Positions 1 to 8,983 of a stretch of 64,000 bases of DNA are shown here, one piece after another. The DNA is taken from the NCBI GenBank assembly GCA_023664945.1, contig JAMPER010000003.1:24032-88031 (forward strand), given 5' to 3'. Every line of letters starts with the position of its first letter. The first letter of the stretch is position 1. The position numbers were made by a program, and so were the translations under genes. The notes beneath the pieces were generated by a model that ran no database searches, was not told the DNA's origin, and worked only from the letters and a program-made list of their open reading frames with translations. The stretch comes from Alistipes senegalensis. Its GTDB lineage: Bacteria; Pseudomonadota; Gammaproteobacteria; Burkholderiales; Burkholderiaceae_D.

Positions 1-938
1 TTGCCTTGCTGTTCGGGGTGATGGCGGCCTGTGCCGGGCAGGCGCTGGCAGAGGAAGAGCAAAGCCGGCAACCAGGGGAAAGCGCCGGTTTTTTCAGTTA
101 TGAGGGGGGTGCCCCGGTTTCCGGAGAGCCGGATGGCGTGCGTGAACTGATAAAGGAAGGTTTGCGGTATGCCAAAGGCGAGGAAACCGGGCAGGACTAT
201 ACGCGGGCGATGGACTGCTTTATGCAGGCGGCCCAGGCGGGCAGTGCCGAAGCCCGGTTTTATGTCGGATTGATGTATGCCAGGGGCAAGGGGGTAAAGA
301 CAGATCTTGCGCAGGCGGCTTCGTGGTACCGGCAGGCCGCTGAACAGGGGCATACTGACGCCATGCTCAGGCTGGCGGGAATGCATCTTTCCGGCAAGGG
401 GGCGGAAAAGGATTTTGACAAGGCCATGCAGCTTTACCGGCAGGTAGCGGAGACGGGCGATTTGCGCGGTGTGAACGGGCAGGCTTATCTTTTCATGAAA
501 GGGCTTGGGGTCAAGCAGGATTACAAGCAGGCCATGGCGCTTTATCTCCAGGCGGCGGAGCAGGGCAATGCGCATGCCCAGAGCCGTGTCGGGTTTATGT
601 ATGCGCGCGGCCTTGGCGTGCGCCTGAATTATGCGCAGGCGTATGAGTGGATGCTGAAAGCGGCAGAGCAGGATAATTTGTTTGCCCAGGGATTTTTAGG
701 CTCGCTTTATGAGCGCGGCAGGGGGGTAAAAGCGGATTATGCGCAGGCTATGGCCTGGTATGAAAAGGCGGCGAAAAGGGAGGATGCCTTTGCGGAATTC
801 CGGATGGGAGCCATGTATGAGGAAGGCAGAGGGGTCAAGGCAGACAGGGCAACGGCGGTGGAATGGTATAAAAAAGCGGTTTCCCACGGCAGTGACGCAG
901 CAAAAAACCGCCTGATTGAGATGGAAGGGGAGGATTAG
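1..938 (+). CDS. Sel1-repeat secreted protein, 5' end outside window
   Basis: The open frame runs in from the left edge. The first possible start inside the window (TTG at 6) already lies in the hydrophobic part of a signal peptide that ends near ALAEEE, so the true start is upstream. After a variable N-terminus there are about six full 36-residue Sel1 repeats plus partial ones, each with the alternating pattern of small residues, G-x-G-V-x-x-D and A-x-x-W-Y-x-x-A-A. Sel1 repeats form paired-helix solenoids that bind proteins. Many bacterial examples are exported and act in envelope or host-contact roles, but the partner here is unknown. Two further Sel1 proteins follow at 3217-5241 and 5337-6794, so this is the first member of a small cluster. 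The family call is secure; the biological function is not. Confidence 0.85.
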   Translation, partial: ALLFGVMAACAGQALAEEEQSRQPGESAGFFSYEGGAPVSGEPDGVRELIKEGLRYAKGEETGQDYTRAMDCFMQAAQAGSAEARFYVGLMYARGKGVKTDLAQAASWYRQAAEQGHTDAMLRLAGMHLSGKGAEKDFDKAMQLYRQVAETGDLRGVNGQAYLFMKGLGVKQDYKQAMALYLQAAEQGNAHAQSRVGFMYARGLGVRLNYAQAYEWMLKAAEQDNLFAQGFLGSLYERGRGVKADYAQAMAWYEKAAKREDAFAEFRMGAMYEEGRGVKADRATAVEWYKKAVSHGSDAAKNRLIEMEGED

Positions 939-1076
939 GCTTACCGGTTTTTCAGGGGGTGGCAGGGTTTTGCAGCGGGTGGCAGGCAGATTTTTGCGGC
1001 AGGCCCGGCAGGCAGGGTGTTATGCTGCGTGCTACAATCCGCGAGGCTTGCCGTTACCCGTTTTATCTGAAAAAAG

Positions 1077-2603
1077 ATGGTTTCCTTTTCTGTCAGTCTG
1101 GTTTTGCTTGTTGCTGGCTACCTGGTCTATGGCAAGGTGGCGGAGCGTGTTTTTGGCATGGATCCCGCCCGTGTGACGCCTGCCTGCGAAAAGGCGGACG
1201 GCGTGGATTTTATTGTGCTGCCCGGCTGGCGGATTTTTATGATCCAGTTCCTGAATATTGCCGGGCTCGGCCCTATTTTTGGTGCGATCCTGGGTGCGCG
1301 GTTTGGCGCTATGGCCTATATCTGGATTGTGGCTGGCTGTATTTTTGCCGGGGCGGTGCATGATTATTTTTCCGGCATGATTTCGCTGCGTAACGGCGGC
1401 ATGAGTTTTCCCGAGATTGTGGGCAAGTATATGGGCCGGGGGTTCATGCAGGCGGCGCGTGTGTTTACGCCGCTCATGATGATTTTGGTCGGGGTGGTTT
1501 TTGTGGCTGGCCCGGCAGGATTGCTTACCGGCCTGACGGCTGGTTTGTTTTCGGGTTTCCCGGATATGGCTGCCGGAAAAACGCCGGGGCAATGGTGTTT
1601 CCTGTTCTGGTCGGCTGTGATTTTTGCCTATTACCTGCTGGCGACGATTTTGCCGGTTGACCGGGTGATTGGCCGTATTTATCCGCTTTTTGCCGCTGCA
1701 TTGCTTTTTATGGCGCTGGGTATTCTGGTTGCCCTGTATGTCCACTTTCCAGCGATTCCCGAGGTTACGGACGGATTGGCCAATACGCATCCTGATGCGG
1801 CGACTACGCCGGTTTTCCCGATGCTGTTTATTACGATTGCCTGCGGCGCTCTCTCGGGGTTTCATGCCACGCAGTCGCCCATGATGGCGCGCTGTATGGA
1901 AAATGAGCGCCAGGGCAGGGCGGTTTTTTATGGCGCGATGATTGCCGAAGGCGTGGTGGCGCTTATCTGGGCGGCGGCTGCCAGTTATGTTTTCCATTCG
2001 CCTGAAGGGCGGGCTTTTTTCCATGAGACAAATGCGGCGGTAGTGGTCGATTTTATTACGCGGGAATGGCTGGGAACGGCTGGCGCGGTGGTGGCAGTAC
2101 TGGGGGTGGTGGTTGCGCCGGTTACATCGGGCGATACGGCTTTCCGTTCTGCCCGCCTGATTGTTGCCGATGCGCTCAGGGTAGATCAGCGCCCTGTGAT
2201 GAAACGGCTTGGGGTTTCTTTACCGCTTTTTGCCGGCGGTTTTTTGTTGATGGCGCTGCTGGATTTTTCGGTGGTATGGCGTTATTTTGCCTGGATGAAC
2301 CAGATTCTGGGTGCGCTGGCGCTGTGGACAGCAACGGTTTATCTGGCGCGTAAAGGGAGGCGTTATGTCATTGCCTTGCTGCCAGCCTGTTTTATGACGG
2401 CGGTGGTGTCTTCGTATGTGGTGGCCGCGCCGGAAATGCTCGGGATGCCGGGGATGCTTGCCAACGGGGCGGGTATCGGCGCGGCGCTGGCTTGTCTCGC
2501 CGGTTTTTTTGCCTGGAAAGTCCGTTTTGCCGGCGGGGATCAACAGGCGGTTGCCCTGGCAGATGCCGGGCCGGCAGTTTCTTTTGAAAAAAGTGGTCAA
2601 TAA
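1077..2603 (+). CDS. CstA-family carbon starvation / pyruvate transporter
   Basis: A 508-residue polytopic membrane protein that matches the CstA family. The N-terminal segment contains YGKVAERVFGMDP, then the family block GPIFGAILGARFG and the VHDYFSGMISLRNGG motif. Further on, GFHATQSPMMARC and GDTAFRSARL are typical of CstA/BtsT peptide or pyruvate uptake carriers. About a dozen hydrophobic segments cover most of the length. It is shorter than the E. coli CstA and BtsT proteins (about 700 residues) and resembles the shorter ~500-residue subgroup. The start ATG has only a weak A-rich ribosome site. The substrate cannot be read from sequence; pyruvate or peptides are known for relatives. It lies between Sel1 genes with no clear operon partner except the FKBP gene 21 bases downstream. 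Confidence 0.85.
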   Translation: MVSFSVSLVLLVAGYLVYGKVAERVFGMDPARVTPACEKADGVDFIVLPGWRIFMIQFLNIAGLGPIFGAILGARFGAMAYIWIVAGCIFAGAVHDYFSGMISLRNGGMSFPEIVGKYMGRGFMQAARVFTPLMMILVGVVFVAGPAGLLTGLTAGLFSGFPDMAAGKTPGQWCFLFWSAVIFAYYLLATILPVDRVIGRIYPLFAAALLFMALGILVALYVHFPAIPEVTDGLANTHPDAATTPVFPMLFITIACGALSGFHATQSPMMARCMENERQGRAVFYGAMIAEGVVALIWAAAASYVFHSPEGRAFFHETNAAVVVDFITREWLGTAGAVVAVLGVVVAPVTSGDTAFRSARLIVADALRVDQRPVMKRLGVSLPLFAGGFLLMALLDFSVVWRYFAWMNQILGALALWTATVYLARKGRRYVIALLPACFMTAVVSSYVVAAPEMLGMPGMLANGAGIGAALACLAGFFAWKVRFAGGDQQAVALADAGPAVSFEKSGQ

Positions 2604-2624
2604 CTGGAATGGAAAGGAAAGATC

Positions 2625-3050
2625 ATGCAAATCAAATGGCGTATGACAGCGGCAATAGCTGTTTTTTCGGCAGCTGGACTGGCTTTTGCTGCGCCGCAGG
2701 GAAAAGGCGGAGACAAGGCAGTGACGCTGCCTTCCGGGGTGAAGGTGGAAATGCTGCGGGAAGGGACGGGTGCGTTCCCGTCGGCGTCTGACAGGGTAAC
2801 GGTTCATTACCGGGGAACATTACTGGATGGCACGGAGTTTGACAGTTCGTATGCACGGGGCAAGCCGGCCAGTTTTCCGTTAAGGGGCGTGATTCGCTGC
2901 TGGACGGAAGGGGTGCAAAAGATAAAAACCGGCGGCAAGGCACGGTTGACCTGCCCTTCGGATACGGCCTATGGCTCGCGGGGGGCTGGCAGGGTTATTC
3001 CGCCTGACAGCACGCTGGTGTTTGAGGTGGAACTTTTGGGGATTGACTGA
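2625..3050 (+). CDS. Periplasmic FKBP-type peptidyl-prolyl isomerase
   Basis: A 141-residue protein with a signal peptide (about residues 1-22, ending AGLAFA) and one FKBP domain. The substrate-pocket signature VTVHYRGTLLDGTEFDSS and the end TLVFEVELLGID are characteristic of FkpA/Mip-like cis-trans prolyl isomerases that help fold exported proteins. The usual P-G-W of the flap is R-C-W here, and the later I-P is T-C-P, giving two cysteines that could form a disulfide in the periplasm. The start has a good AAGGAAAG ribosome site. It follows the CstA gene closely and may be cotranscribed. A longer paralog with the same cysteine pair lies at 8984-9526. Confidence 0.9.
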   Translation: MQIKWRMTAAIAVFSAAGLAFAAPQGKGGDKAVTLPSGVKVEMLREGTGAFPSASDRVTVHYRGTLLDGTEFDSSYARGKPASFPLRGVIRCWTEGVQKIKTGGKARLTCPSDTAYGSRGAGRVIPPDSTLVFEVELLGID

Positions 3051-3054
3051 ACGG

Positions 3055-3088
3055 CAAAACGCCGGGATGCGCGTTTTGTGCCCGTTTT
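3055..3088 (+). terminator. Probable Rho-independent terminator after FKBP gene
   Basis: CAAAACGC at 3055-3062 and GCGTTTTG at 3071-3078 form a perfect 8-bp stem with an 8-base loop. A short T run follows at 3084-3088. It sits just after the FKBP stop codon and before the promoter of the next Sel1 gene. Confidence 0.45.
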
Positions 3089-3143
3089 TGCCGGCCCTTT
3101 CCTGCCGCTGGAAAAAGTATTCGCGGCGGCGGGCCGGCCGGAC

Positions 3144-3171
3144 TTGTTATGGCGGGGTTATCAGTTAGAAT
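3144..3171 (+). promoter_or_regulatory. Candidate sigma-70 promoter of Sel1 gene
   Basis: TTGTTA at 3144-3149 and TAGAAT at 3166-3171 are separated by 16 bases. They lie about 45 bases upstream of the ATG at 3217, which has an A/G-rich ribosome site. Confidence 0.45.
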
Positions 3172-3216
3172 AATTGGCTGTTGTTGAATAACGGATATTG
3201 GGAAAAAGGGAAAGAC

Positions 3217-5241
3217 ATGAGAGCAGGAAAGGTTGCCCGTTTCAGAGCCGGGGCGCTGGCGGCTGCGCTGGCGGCTGCGCTGGTATGCGCAGGCAGTGCG
3301 TCTGCCGCTTCTTCCAGGGATCTGTGCGTAAACTGTACGGATATCGACCCGCTTATGGAAGCGACGGACAATTATTACCGCAAGCAGTATGACCGGGCGT
3401 TTCCCCTTTTCCACCGCCATGCCGTGAAAGGCAATGCCCGGGCGCAGAATAATCTGGGCATTATGTACGAACGGGGCCTTGGCGTGGCGCGCCATGAAGG
3501 CATGGCTGTTGAATGGTACAGGAAGGCGGCCGAGCAGGGGCTGGCGGAAGCCCAGTTTAATCTGGGCCGTATGTATGGCCGCGGCGCAGGCGTGGCAAAG
3601 AATGAGCGCCGGGCGGCGGACTGGTACCGGATGGCCGGTGTCAGGGGACATGCGGAGGCGCAAAACAATCTGGCGGTGCTGTATCAGGAAGGGCGGGGCG
3701 TTGCCAAAAATTATGCCCAGGCAGCCGAGTGGTACAGGAAGGCGGCAGTACAGGGGCTGGCGGAGGCCCAGAATAACCTGGCAGTGTTGTATGAGGAGGG
3801 ATTGGGCGTTCCCCGCAATGAGGCGCTGGCGCGCGAGTGGTTCCTGAAAGCGGCCGAACAGGGGTATGTACAGGCGCAATACTATCTGGGCATGATGCAT
3901 GAAAAGGGGATTGGCGTTGGCAGGAATGATGCGCTTGCCCTGGACTGGTACCGGCAGGCTGCGGATGAGGGTTACAGCCTGGCCCAGCACAAGCTGGGAG
4001 AGATGTATGCAAAAGGGCGCGGCGTTTCGCAGGACAATGCGCAGGCCTTTATCTGGTTTTACAAGGCTGCCGAGCAGGGGTATGCCCCTTCACAGAATGC
4101 GCTTGGCGTGATGTATGTTGATGGCAAAGGGGTGATCCAGGATTTTGCCGAGGCAGCGCACTGGCTGGGCAAGGCTGCTGAACAGGGTTATGCCGAGGCG
4201 CAAAATAATCTGGGTGTCCTGTTTGAAAAAGGAGCGGGAAGACAGCAGGATTATGCAAAGGCAGTTATGCATTACCGCAAGGCGGCAGCGCAGGGTAATG
4301 CGCAAGCCCAGTATAACCTTGGGCGTCTGTATGCCGCCGGTGCGGGCGCGCCGCAAAATCACCGGACGGCGGCTTTCTGGTTCCGTAATGCGGCGGAGCA
4401 GGGGCTGCCTGGCGCCCAGAATAACCTTGGTTTTATGTATGCCTGCGGCCTGGGGGTGCGGCATGACGATATGCAGGCGGTTTACTGGTATCGGCAGGCG
4501 GCAAAGCAGGGGCTGGCTGACGCCCAGTACAATCTGGCAGGTATGTATTACAGGGGGCAGGGTGTTGACAAGGATGATATGGAGGCGCATCTCTGGTTCA
4601 AGAAGGCGGCTGCCCAGAAAATGGTAGAAGCGCAAAACAGCCTGGGCATTATGTATGAGCGGGGGATTGGCGTTCCGCAAGAGGAGGTGCAGGCTGTGGT
4701 CTGGTATTACATGGGAGCGACCCAGGGTTATGCCGAGTCGCAGAATAATCTGGCCAATATGTACTATGCCGGACGCGGCGTGAAGCAGGATCATGCCCGC
4801 GCCTTTATCTGGTATCACCGGGCGGCCGGGCAGGGGCTGGCGGCTGCCCAGAATAATCTGGGTGTGCTGTATGAGAAAGGCATGGGGGGCGGCCAGTTTA
4901 CGGCCCAGGCCATTGAATGGTACAGGAAGGCTGCGGCGCAAGGTAATGCCCAGGCACAGAATAACCTGGGACGTTTGTATGAATCCGGTACGGGTGTGCC
5001 AAAGGATGTTGAGCTGGCGGCCGGCTGGTACCGGCAGGCTGCCGAGCAAGGGCTGGCAGAGGCGCAGAACAATCTGGGGGTTCTCTATTATGAGGGCCGT
5101 GGTGTGGCGCAAAATTATGTGCAGGCTGCCGACTGGTTTAAAAAGGCCGCCGGGCAGGGGTTACCGGAGGCAATGGATAATCTGGGCAATCTGTATGTCA
5201 GCCACCACAGGACAGGAGCCCATTATGTCGGAGGCGCCTGA
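3217..5241 (+). CDS. Large secreted Sel1-repeat protein
   Basis: A 674-residue protein. The ATG at 3217 is chosen over an upstream TTG because it follows a purine-rich ribosome site and begins a good signal peptide (basic start, then an Ala-rich core ending SASAA). The mature part starts with a C-x-x-C pair (LCVNC) and then carries sixteen full 36-residue Sel1 repeats, almost all beginning AQNNLG-like and ending WYRKAAEQG-like, with partial repeats at each end. Such solenoids are protein-binding scaffolds. The strong repetition at DNA level makes repeat gain or loss by recombination plausible. The next gene, 95 bases downstream, encodes another Sel1 protein. Family certain, role unknown. Confidence 0.9.
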   Translation: MRAGKVARFRAGALAAALAAALVCAGSASAASSRDLCVNCTDIDPLMEATDNYYRKQYDRAFPLFHRHAVKGNARAQNNLGIMYERGLGVARHEGMAVEWYRKAAEQGLAEAQFNLGRMYGRGAGVAKNERRAADWYRMAGVRGHAEAQNNLAVLYQEGRGVAKNYAQAAEWYRKAAVQGLAEAQNNLAVLYEEGLGVPRNEALAREWFLKAAEQGYVQAQYYLGMMHEKGIGVGRNDALALDWYRQAADEGYSLAQHKLGEMYAKGRGVSQDNAQAFIWFYKAAEQGYAPSQNALGVMYVDGKGVIQDFAEAAHWLGKAAEQGYAEAQNNLGVLFEKGAGRQQDYAKAVMHYRKAAAQGNAQAQYNLGRLYAAGAGAPQNHRTAAFWFRNAAEQGLPGAQNNLGFMYACGLGVRHDDMQAVYWYRQAAKQGLADAQYNLAGMYYRGQGVDKDDMEAHLWFKKAAAQKMVEAQNSLGIMYERGIGVPQEEVQAVVWYYMGATQGYAESQNNLANMYYAGRGVKQDHARAFIWYHRAAGQGLAAAQNNLGVLYEKGMGGGQFTAQAIEWYRKAAAQGNAQAQNNLGRLYESGTGVPKDVELAAGWYRQAAEQGLAEAQNNLGVLYYEGRGVAQNYVQAADWFKKAAGQGLPEAMDNLGNLYVSHHRTGAHYVGGA

Positions 5242-5336
5242 GGGGGCGCTTTTGCCCGGCATGGGTATGGGGAAGAAGCGCAGTTGGTTTTTTCCTTTAC
5301 GGTGCGGGCGGGCGCTTACATTTTGATGGGCAGATC

Positions 5337-6794
5337 ATGATGCAACCCATATCAGGAAAGCAGGGCAAAAAGGAAAGGCAGGCATGGTTGTGCCTGCTTT
5401 TTGCCATCTGTTTTGCGTTATGGCCCGATGCTGTGCTGGCTGATGATTATGCGGCGGGCGCGGCCTTTTACCGGCAACGGGAATACCGCCGGGCGCTTGA
5501 CCTGTTTGGCCGGGCGGCGCAGCAGGGGAACAGGCGGGCGCAGGCGGCGTTGGGGACGATGTATTACAACGGCGAGGGAACGCCGGCAGACCATGCCCAG
5601 GCAGCGAAGTGGTATGAAAAAGCGGCACGGCAGGGGGATGCGCAATCCCAGTTTGATTTGGCCGGTATGCTGGAGGAGGGGGAAGGCGTGCCCCGGGATG
5701 AGGCTGCGGCGGCGAAGTGGTATGAAAAGGCAGCGATGCAGGGCCATGCCAAGGCGCAGGATAATCTGGGGTTCCTTTATTCGGAAGGCCGCGGGGTTGT
5801 GCAGGATGATGCGCTTGCGCTGATGTGGTTCAAAAGGGCGGCGGAACAGGGATTGCCCGAAGCGCTGGCCAATCTGGGCGTGTTTTATTCGGAAGGCAGG
5901 GCGGTAGAGAAGAATCCGGCGCAGGCGGCCAGCCTTTACCGGCAGGCGGCGGCGCAGGGGCTGGCAATGGCACAGTATGAGTTGGGCCATGCCTGCAAGG
6001 AAGGGCATGGTGTGCCGAAGGATGTGGCACAGGCCGCAAGGTGGTACAGGAAGGCAGCCGAACAGGGGTATGCGGAGGCTCAGTATGAACTGGGGCAGCT
6101 TTACCTGGAGGGTCATGGTGTGCCGGAAGATGATGAACAGGCGATGGCATGGTTTGCCAAGGCAGCAGAAAAGAATTTGCCCGAGGCGCAAGCCAGTATT
6201 GGCCTGATGTATGCGACGGGCCGGGGTGTTGAGAAAAATCCGGAAGAAGCGGCTGCGTGGTACGAAAAGGCGGCCGGGCAGGGTTTTCCTGAAGCGCAGC
6301 TTTTATTGGCCGAGCTGTATTACAAGGGAGAGGGGGTATGGCGAAATGATGCGCTTGCGCTGAAATGGTATGGGCAGGCGGCCGAACAGGGTTTGCCTGA
6401 GGCGCAGGACGCCATGGGGCTGATTTATACGCGTGGCGACGGGGTTGAGCGCGATTATCATAAGGCGGTGGAATGGTTCAGGAAAGCGGCCGATCAGGGA
6501 TATGCGGAATCCCAGAATAACCTGGGGTTTATGTATGCAAGAGGGCTGGGGGTGGAACAGGATTATGAAACAGCCATCAAGTGGTACCGCAAAGCGGTGG
6601 AACATGATTTGCCCCAGGCCCAGTTTAATTTGGGCAGTATGTATTTGCGCGGGGACGGCGTCAGGCAGAGCGACCAGACTGCTGCCCAGTGGTTTAAAAA
6701 GGCGGCTGACCAGGGAATGGAGGCGGCCCGTGAGAGCCTGGAGCGTATCATGATACGGGGGCAGCTGCTTAGCGAAGAGGAAAGAAGTATTTAG
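5337..6794 (+). CDS. Secreted Sel1-repeat protein
   Basis: A 485-residue protein with a signal peptide after a short basic start (hydrophobic core WLCLLFAICFALWP, cleavage near VLADD). Eleven full Sel1 repeats fill the rest, with the consensus W-Y-x-K-A-A-x-Q-G and G-x-G-V-x-x-D. ATG codons at 5337 and 5340 are adjacent; either may be used. It is the third Sel1 protein in the window and sits directly upstream of the phase-variable phosphoglycerol transferase gene, though a separate promoter is likely for the latter. No enzymatic domain is visible, so an adaptor-type or surface role is inferred from the family only. Confidence 0.88.
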   Translation: MMQPISGKQGKKERQAWLCLLFAICFALWPDAVLADDYAAGAAFYRQREYRRALDLFGRAAQQGNRRAQAALGTMYYNGEGTPADHAQAAKWYEKAARQGDAQSQFDLAGMLEEGEGVPRDEAAAAKWYEKAAMQGHAKAQDNLGFLYSEGRGVVQDDALALMWFKRAAEQGLPEALANLGVFYSEGRAVEKNPAQAASLYRQAAAQGLAMAQYELGHACKEGHGVPKDVAQAARWYRKAAEQGYAEAQYELGQLYLEGHGVPEDDEQAMAWFAKAAEKNLPEAQASIGLMYATGRGVEKNPEEAAAWYEKAAGQGFPEAQLLLAELYYKGEGVWRNDALALKWYGQAAEQGLPEAQDAMGLIYTRGDGVERDYHKAVEWFRKAADQGYAESQNNLGFMYARGLGVEQDYETAIKWYRKAVEHDLPQAQFNLGSMYLRGDGVRQSDQTAAQWFKKAADQGMEAARESLERIMIRGQLLSEEERSI

Positions 6795-6819
6795 CCAGAC
6801 AGAAAAAAGATTTTTATTT

Positions 6820-6849
6820 TTGCTGATTAAAATAATCGTACACAATAAT
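6820..6849 (+). promoter_or_regulatory. Candidate promoter next to C10 tract
   Basis: TTGCTG at 6820-6825 and AATAAT at 6844-6849 are 18 bases apart. Transcription would start about where the C10 tract begins (6856). No Shine-Dalgarno sequence is seen before the ATG at 6875, so tract length could affect transcript start or leader structure. Confidence 0.4.
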
Positions 6850-6855
6850 TATTTT

Positions 6856-6865
6856 CCCCCCCCCC
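6856..6865 (+). repeat. Homopolymeric C10 tract upstream of opgB-like gene
   Basis: Ten consecutive C residues lie between the candidate -10 box and the start codon at 6875. Tracts of this length are prone to slipped-strand changes. Its position suggests control of transcription or leader length rather than reading frame. Confidence 0.9.
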
Positions 6866-6874
6866 TTGCGAACC

Positions 6875-8376
6875 ATGAAATATTTATCAGGTATTTTTCG
6901 ATTTATCACGGCATTAACCGGATTCCTGGCTATTTTCTTTTTAACCACAACAAAATGGCTCACCGCTACTTTTGGAAAAAATATTACCATTGACCAAATA
7001 TTGTTTCATCTGGTTACACCGCAATCCGGTGTAAGCCTTAAGATTGTTATGAAAATTGCCGTCTTCTTCCTTGTTTTAATTGCGGGGGGGGGGTATGGGT
7101 TTTTCTTGTTTACAAAATTGATTATTTCTCCCGCCTTTTCTTTTCATTGCCCGGTATTCTCATAGCATGGCATAAAAAAGCCTCTGCCCTCCGGATTCAG
7201 CATAATAAAAAATACTTTTTTATCCTTCTTTTTCTTTTTATTATCAGCCTGATTACAGGTTATATCAGTTTAAAAAAGGCTGATAACAAGCTGCATATCA
7301 GGGAATATCTTTCATCTCGTCAGGAAACGACAGGAAAAGATTTTTTTTCGGAACATTATCAGGTTCCGCCGGCTAGTGAAATTACCTTTAACAAAAAGAA
7401 AAACCTGGTGATTGTGTTGGCGGAATCCCTGGAAAACAGTTTTTCCGATTCCCGTATTGGATCTTCTCTTATACCGAATCTGGAATCATTCAAAAAACAA
7501 TCACGGCACAATCTTAACCAGATACAGGTTCATGGAACCGGCTGGACGATTGGCGCCATGACAGCATGGCATTTTGGCGTGCCATTGAAACTGCCGGTTG
7601 ACGGGAACAACTACAGCACCAAATTTGGCCATACAACGTTCCTTCCCCATGCCACAAGTATTTTTGATATTCTCGCCGAAAACGGATATGAACAGGTATT
7701 GTTGCTGGGAAGCAAGAAAGCCTATTCAGGCAAGGATAATCTTTACAAGCATGGCAATTTCCGCATACTGGATAAGGCCTATTGGAAAAAAGCAGGCTAT
7801 GACATAGATAAATTCAAAGGAACGGACTGGGGATACAATGATGCCTTCTTATTTGCCCGGGCAACAGAAATGTATCAAGAGCTGTCCCTGAAAGGGAAGC
7901 CTTTTGTCCTGGTTATTGAAACGGTAGATACGCATTTCCCTGATGGTTTTTGCCCTGAAGAGGAAAAGGTTTACTACGATATCCGTGACGCGATTGTGAA
8001 AACGGACAGGGAGCTGGGGAAATTCCTTGCAGAAAATTTTGCAAGGAAGACTGACGATACGGTAGTTGCCGTATTGGGTGACCATTTGTTTATGGGAAAT
8101 CCCGTTTTTCTTTCTCCTGTTCGCGAAAGAACTATTTTTAATGCTTTTGCCGGGGATGTGCCGTCATTTGGAAAGAGAAAGCACTCAGAGAAAGTATCTG
8201 CGCTGGATATGGCTCCTACTTTGCTGGAAGCAGCCGGTGCAAAATGGGGATCTTCCCGGTTTGGGCTGGGGGTCAGCCTGTTTTCTGATGATCCCTCTCT
8301 GGTTTCCCTTTACGGGGAACAGGAACTGAACCGCCTGCTCGCTCAATATTCTGCTTTTTATGAGGCTCTGTATTGA
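6875..8376 (+). CDS. MdoB/OpgB-like phosphoglycerol transferase, frameshifted at G10 tract (phase-variable)
   Basis: Two frames make one protein. The first (ATG 6875) gives two or three membrane segments and ends at a TAG near 7165. The second continues after a G10 tract at 7084-7093 to 8376. Adding one G (or losing two) restores a single ~500-residue protein, reading IAGGGVWVFLVYKIDYFSR across the junction. The restored N-terminus has the MdoB-type motif (IDQILFHL) and three to four membrane helices. The rest is an alkaline-phosphatase-fold domain with VLAESLENSF and GTGWTIGAMTAWHFGVPL, where the Thr-containing block is that of phosphoglycerol transferase I/LTA synthases, and VLGDHLFMGN. Relatives move phosphoglycerol from phosphatidylglycerol to periplasmic glucans or surface glycans. 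As sequenced the gene is OFF. Family call firm, substrate inferred. Confidence 0.8.
7084..7093 (+). repeat. Intragenic G10 tract (phase-variation switch)
   Basis: Ten G residues occur inside the N-terminal membrane region of the phosphoglycerol transferase. With 10 Gs the frame runs into a TAG after about 97 codons. With 11 or 8 Gs it joins the catalytic domain. It codes glycines, so the protein tolerates length change. Confidence 0.92.
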
Positions 8377-8456
8377 AAGTCTGAATGTTATGATGCTTTT
8401 TTTAGCCTGACGGAAGGTGTTTTCCCTGAAGGCAGCAAGCAGTTTTCCAAGGGATG

Positions 8457-8732
8457 TTATGCCTGCAAGCGGGATTCGAGCAAGGCGATAATGGCGGTAT
8501 GGCCTGAGGCGTATTCGTCTCCGGCTGCCAGGAAGGGAATGCCGATACAGGTTTCCGGGATGCCATAGCGTTTGCCTGTTTCCCGCAGTTCTTCGTAATG
8601 CGCCCTGTCGGCGTAAATTTCTTTGCAGACCAGATTGGCAAACCGGCCGGAAGCGGCGGCAAGGTACGATTCAAGCAAGGCGCAGCCGGGGCAGCCTTTG
8701 CCAAGGTAAAGGGTCATGTGGCTAAACGGCAT
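8457..8732 (-). CDS. Glutaredoxin-like thiol protein
   Basis: A 91-residue protein with a thioredoxin-fold start (MTLYLGKGCPGC) carrying a C-P-G-C active-site motif, then a pattern of helices and the stretch GIPFLAAGDEYASGHTA, which fits the cis-proline loop (I-P-F) and GG-like region of glutaredoxins. It is probably a small cytoplasmic disulfide reductase or NrdH/glutaredoxin-type electron donor. The start could be the ATG at 8732 or an internal one at 8717 just before the beta strand. It stands alone between the phosphoglycerol transferase and the second FKBP gene, in opposite orientation. Family call moderately sure; the partner reductase is unknown. Confidence 0.65.
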   Translation of the reverse strand: MPFSHMTLYLGKGCPGCALLESYLAAASGRFANLVCKEIYADRAHYEELRETGKRYGIPETCIGIPFLAAGDEYASGHTAIIALLESRLQA

Positions 8733-8983
8733 AGTTTTTTCCTGAAAAGCAGCTGACAGTTTGCCATGATACTGCTTTATGCGGCAGATGTTGTCATTGT
8801 GTGTTGGCGCACAGGCAGCCGAAGGGCGGATAAATGGCTGGAAGGCCTGGCGTGTATCCGGGAAATCCGGCAGCCTTTTTTGCGGGAGGCAGGTTGTGTT
8901 GGCAAGTTTTTGGCTTGCACAGAAAGATGCGCAAAGCCGGGTTTCATGGTTTAATTAGGCCTGTCTATTGGCAGGCGGTGCGC

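Noticed and set aside
1032-2024. 330-codon open frame opposite the CstA gene
   Set aside because: Basic, low-complexity sequence with no domain; the plus-strand frame is a clear transporter.
4090-5112. 340-codon open frame opposite the Sel1 gene
   Set aside because: It mirrors the repeats of the Sel1 gene (repeated IQIVLRL-like strings) and is an antisense artefact of repetitive DNA.
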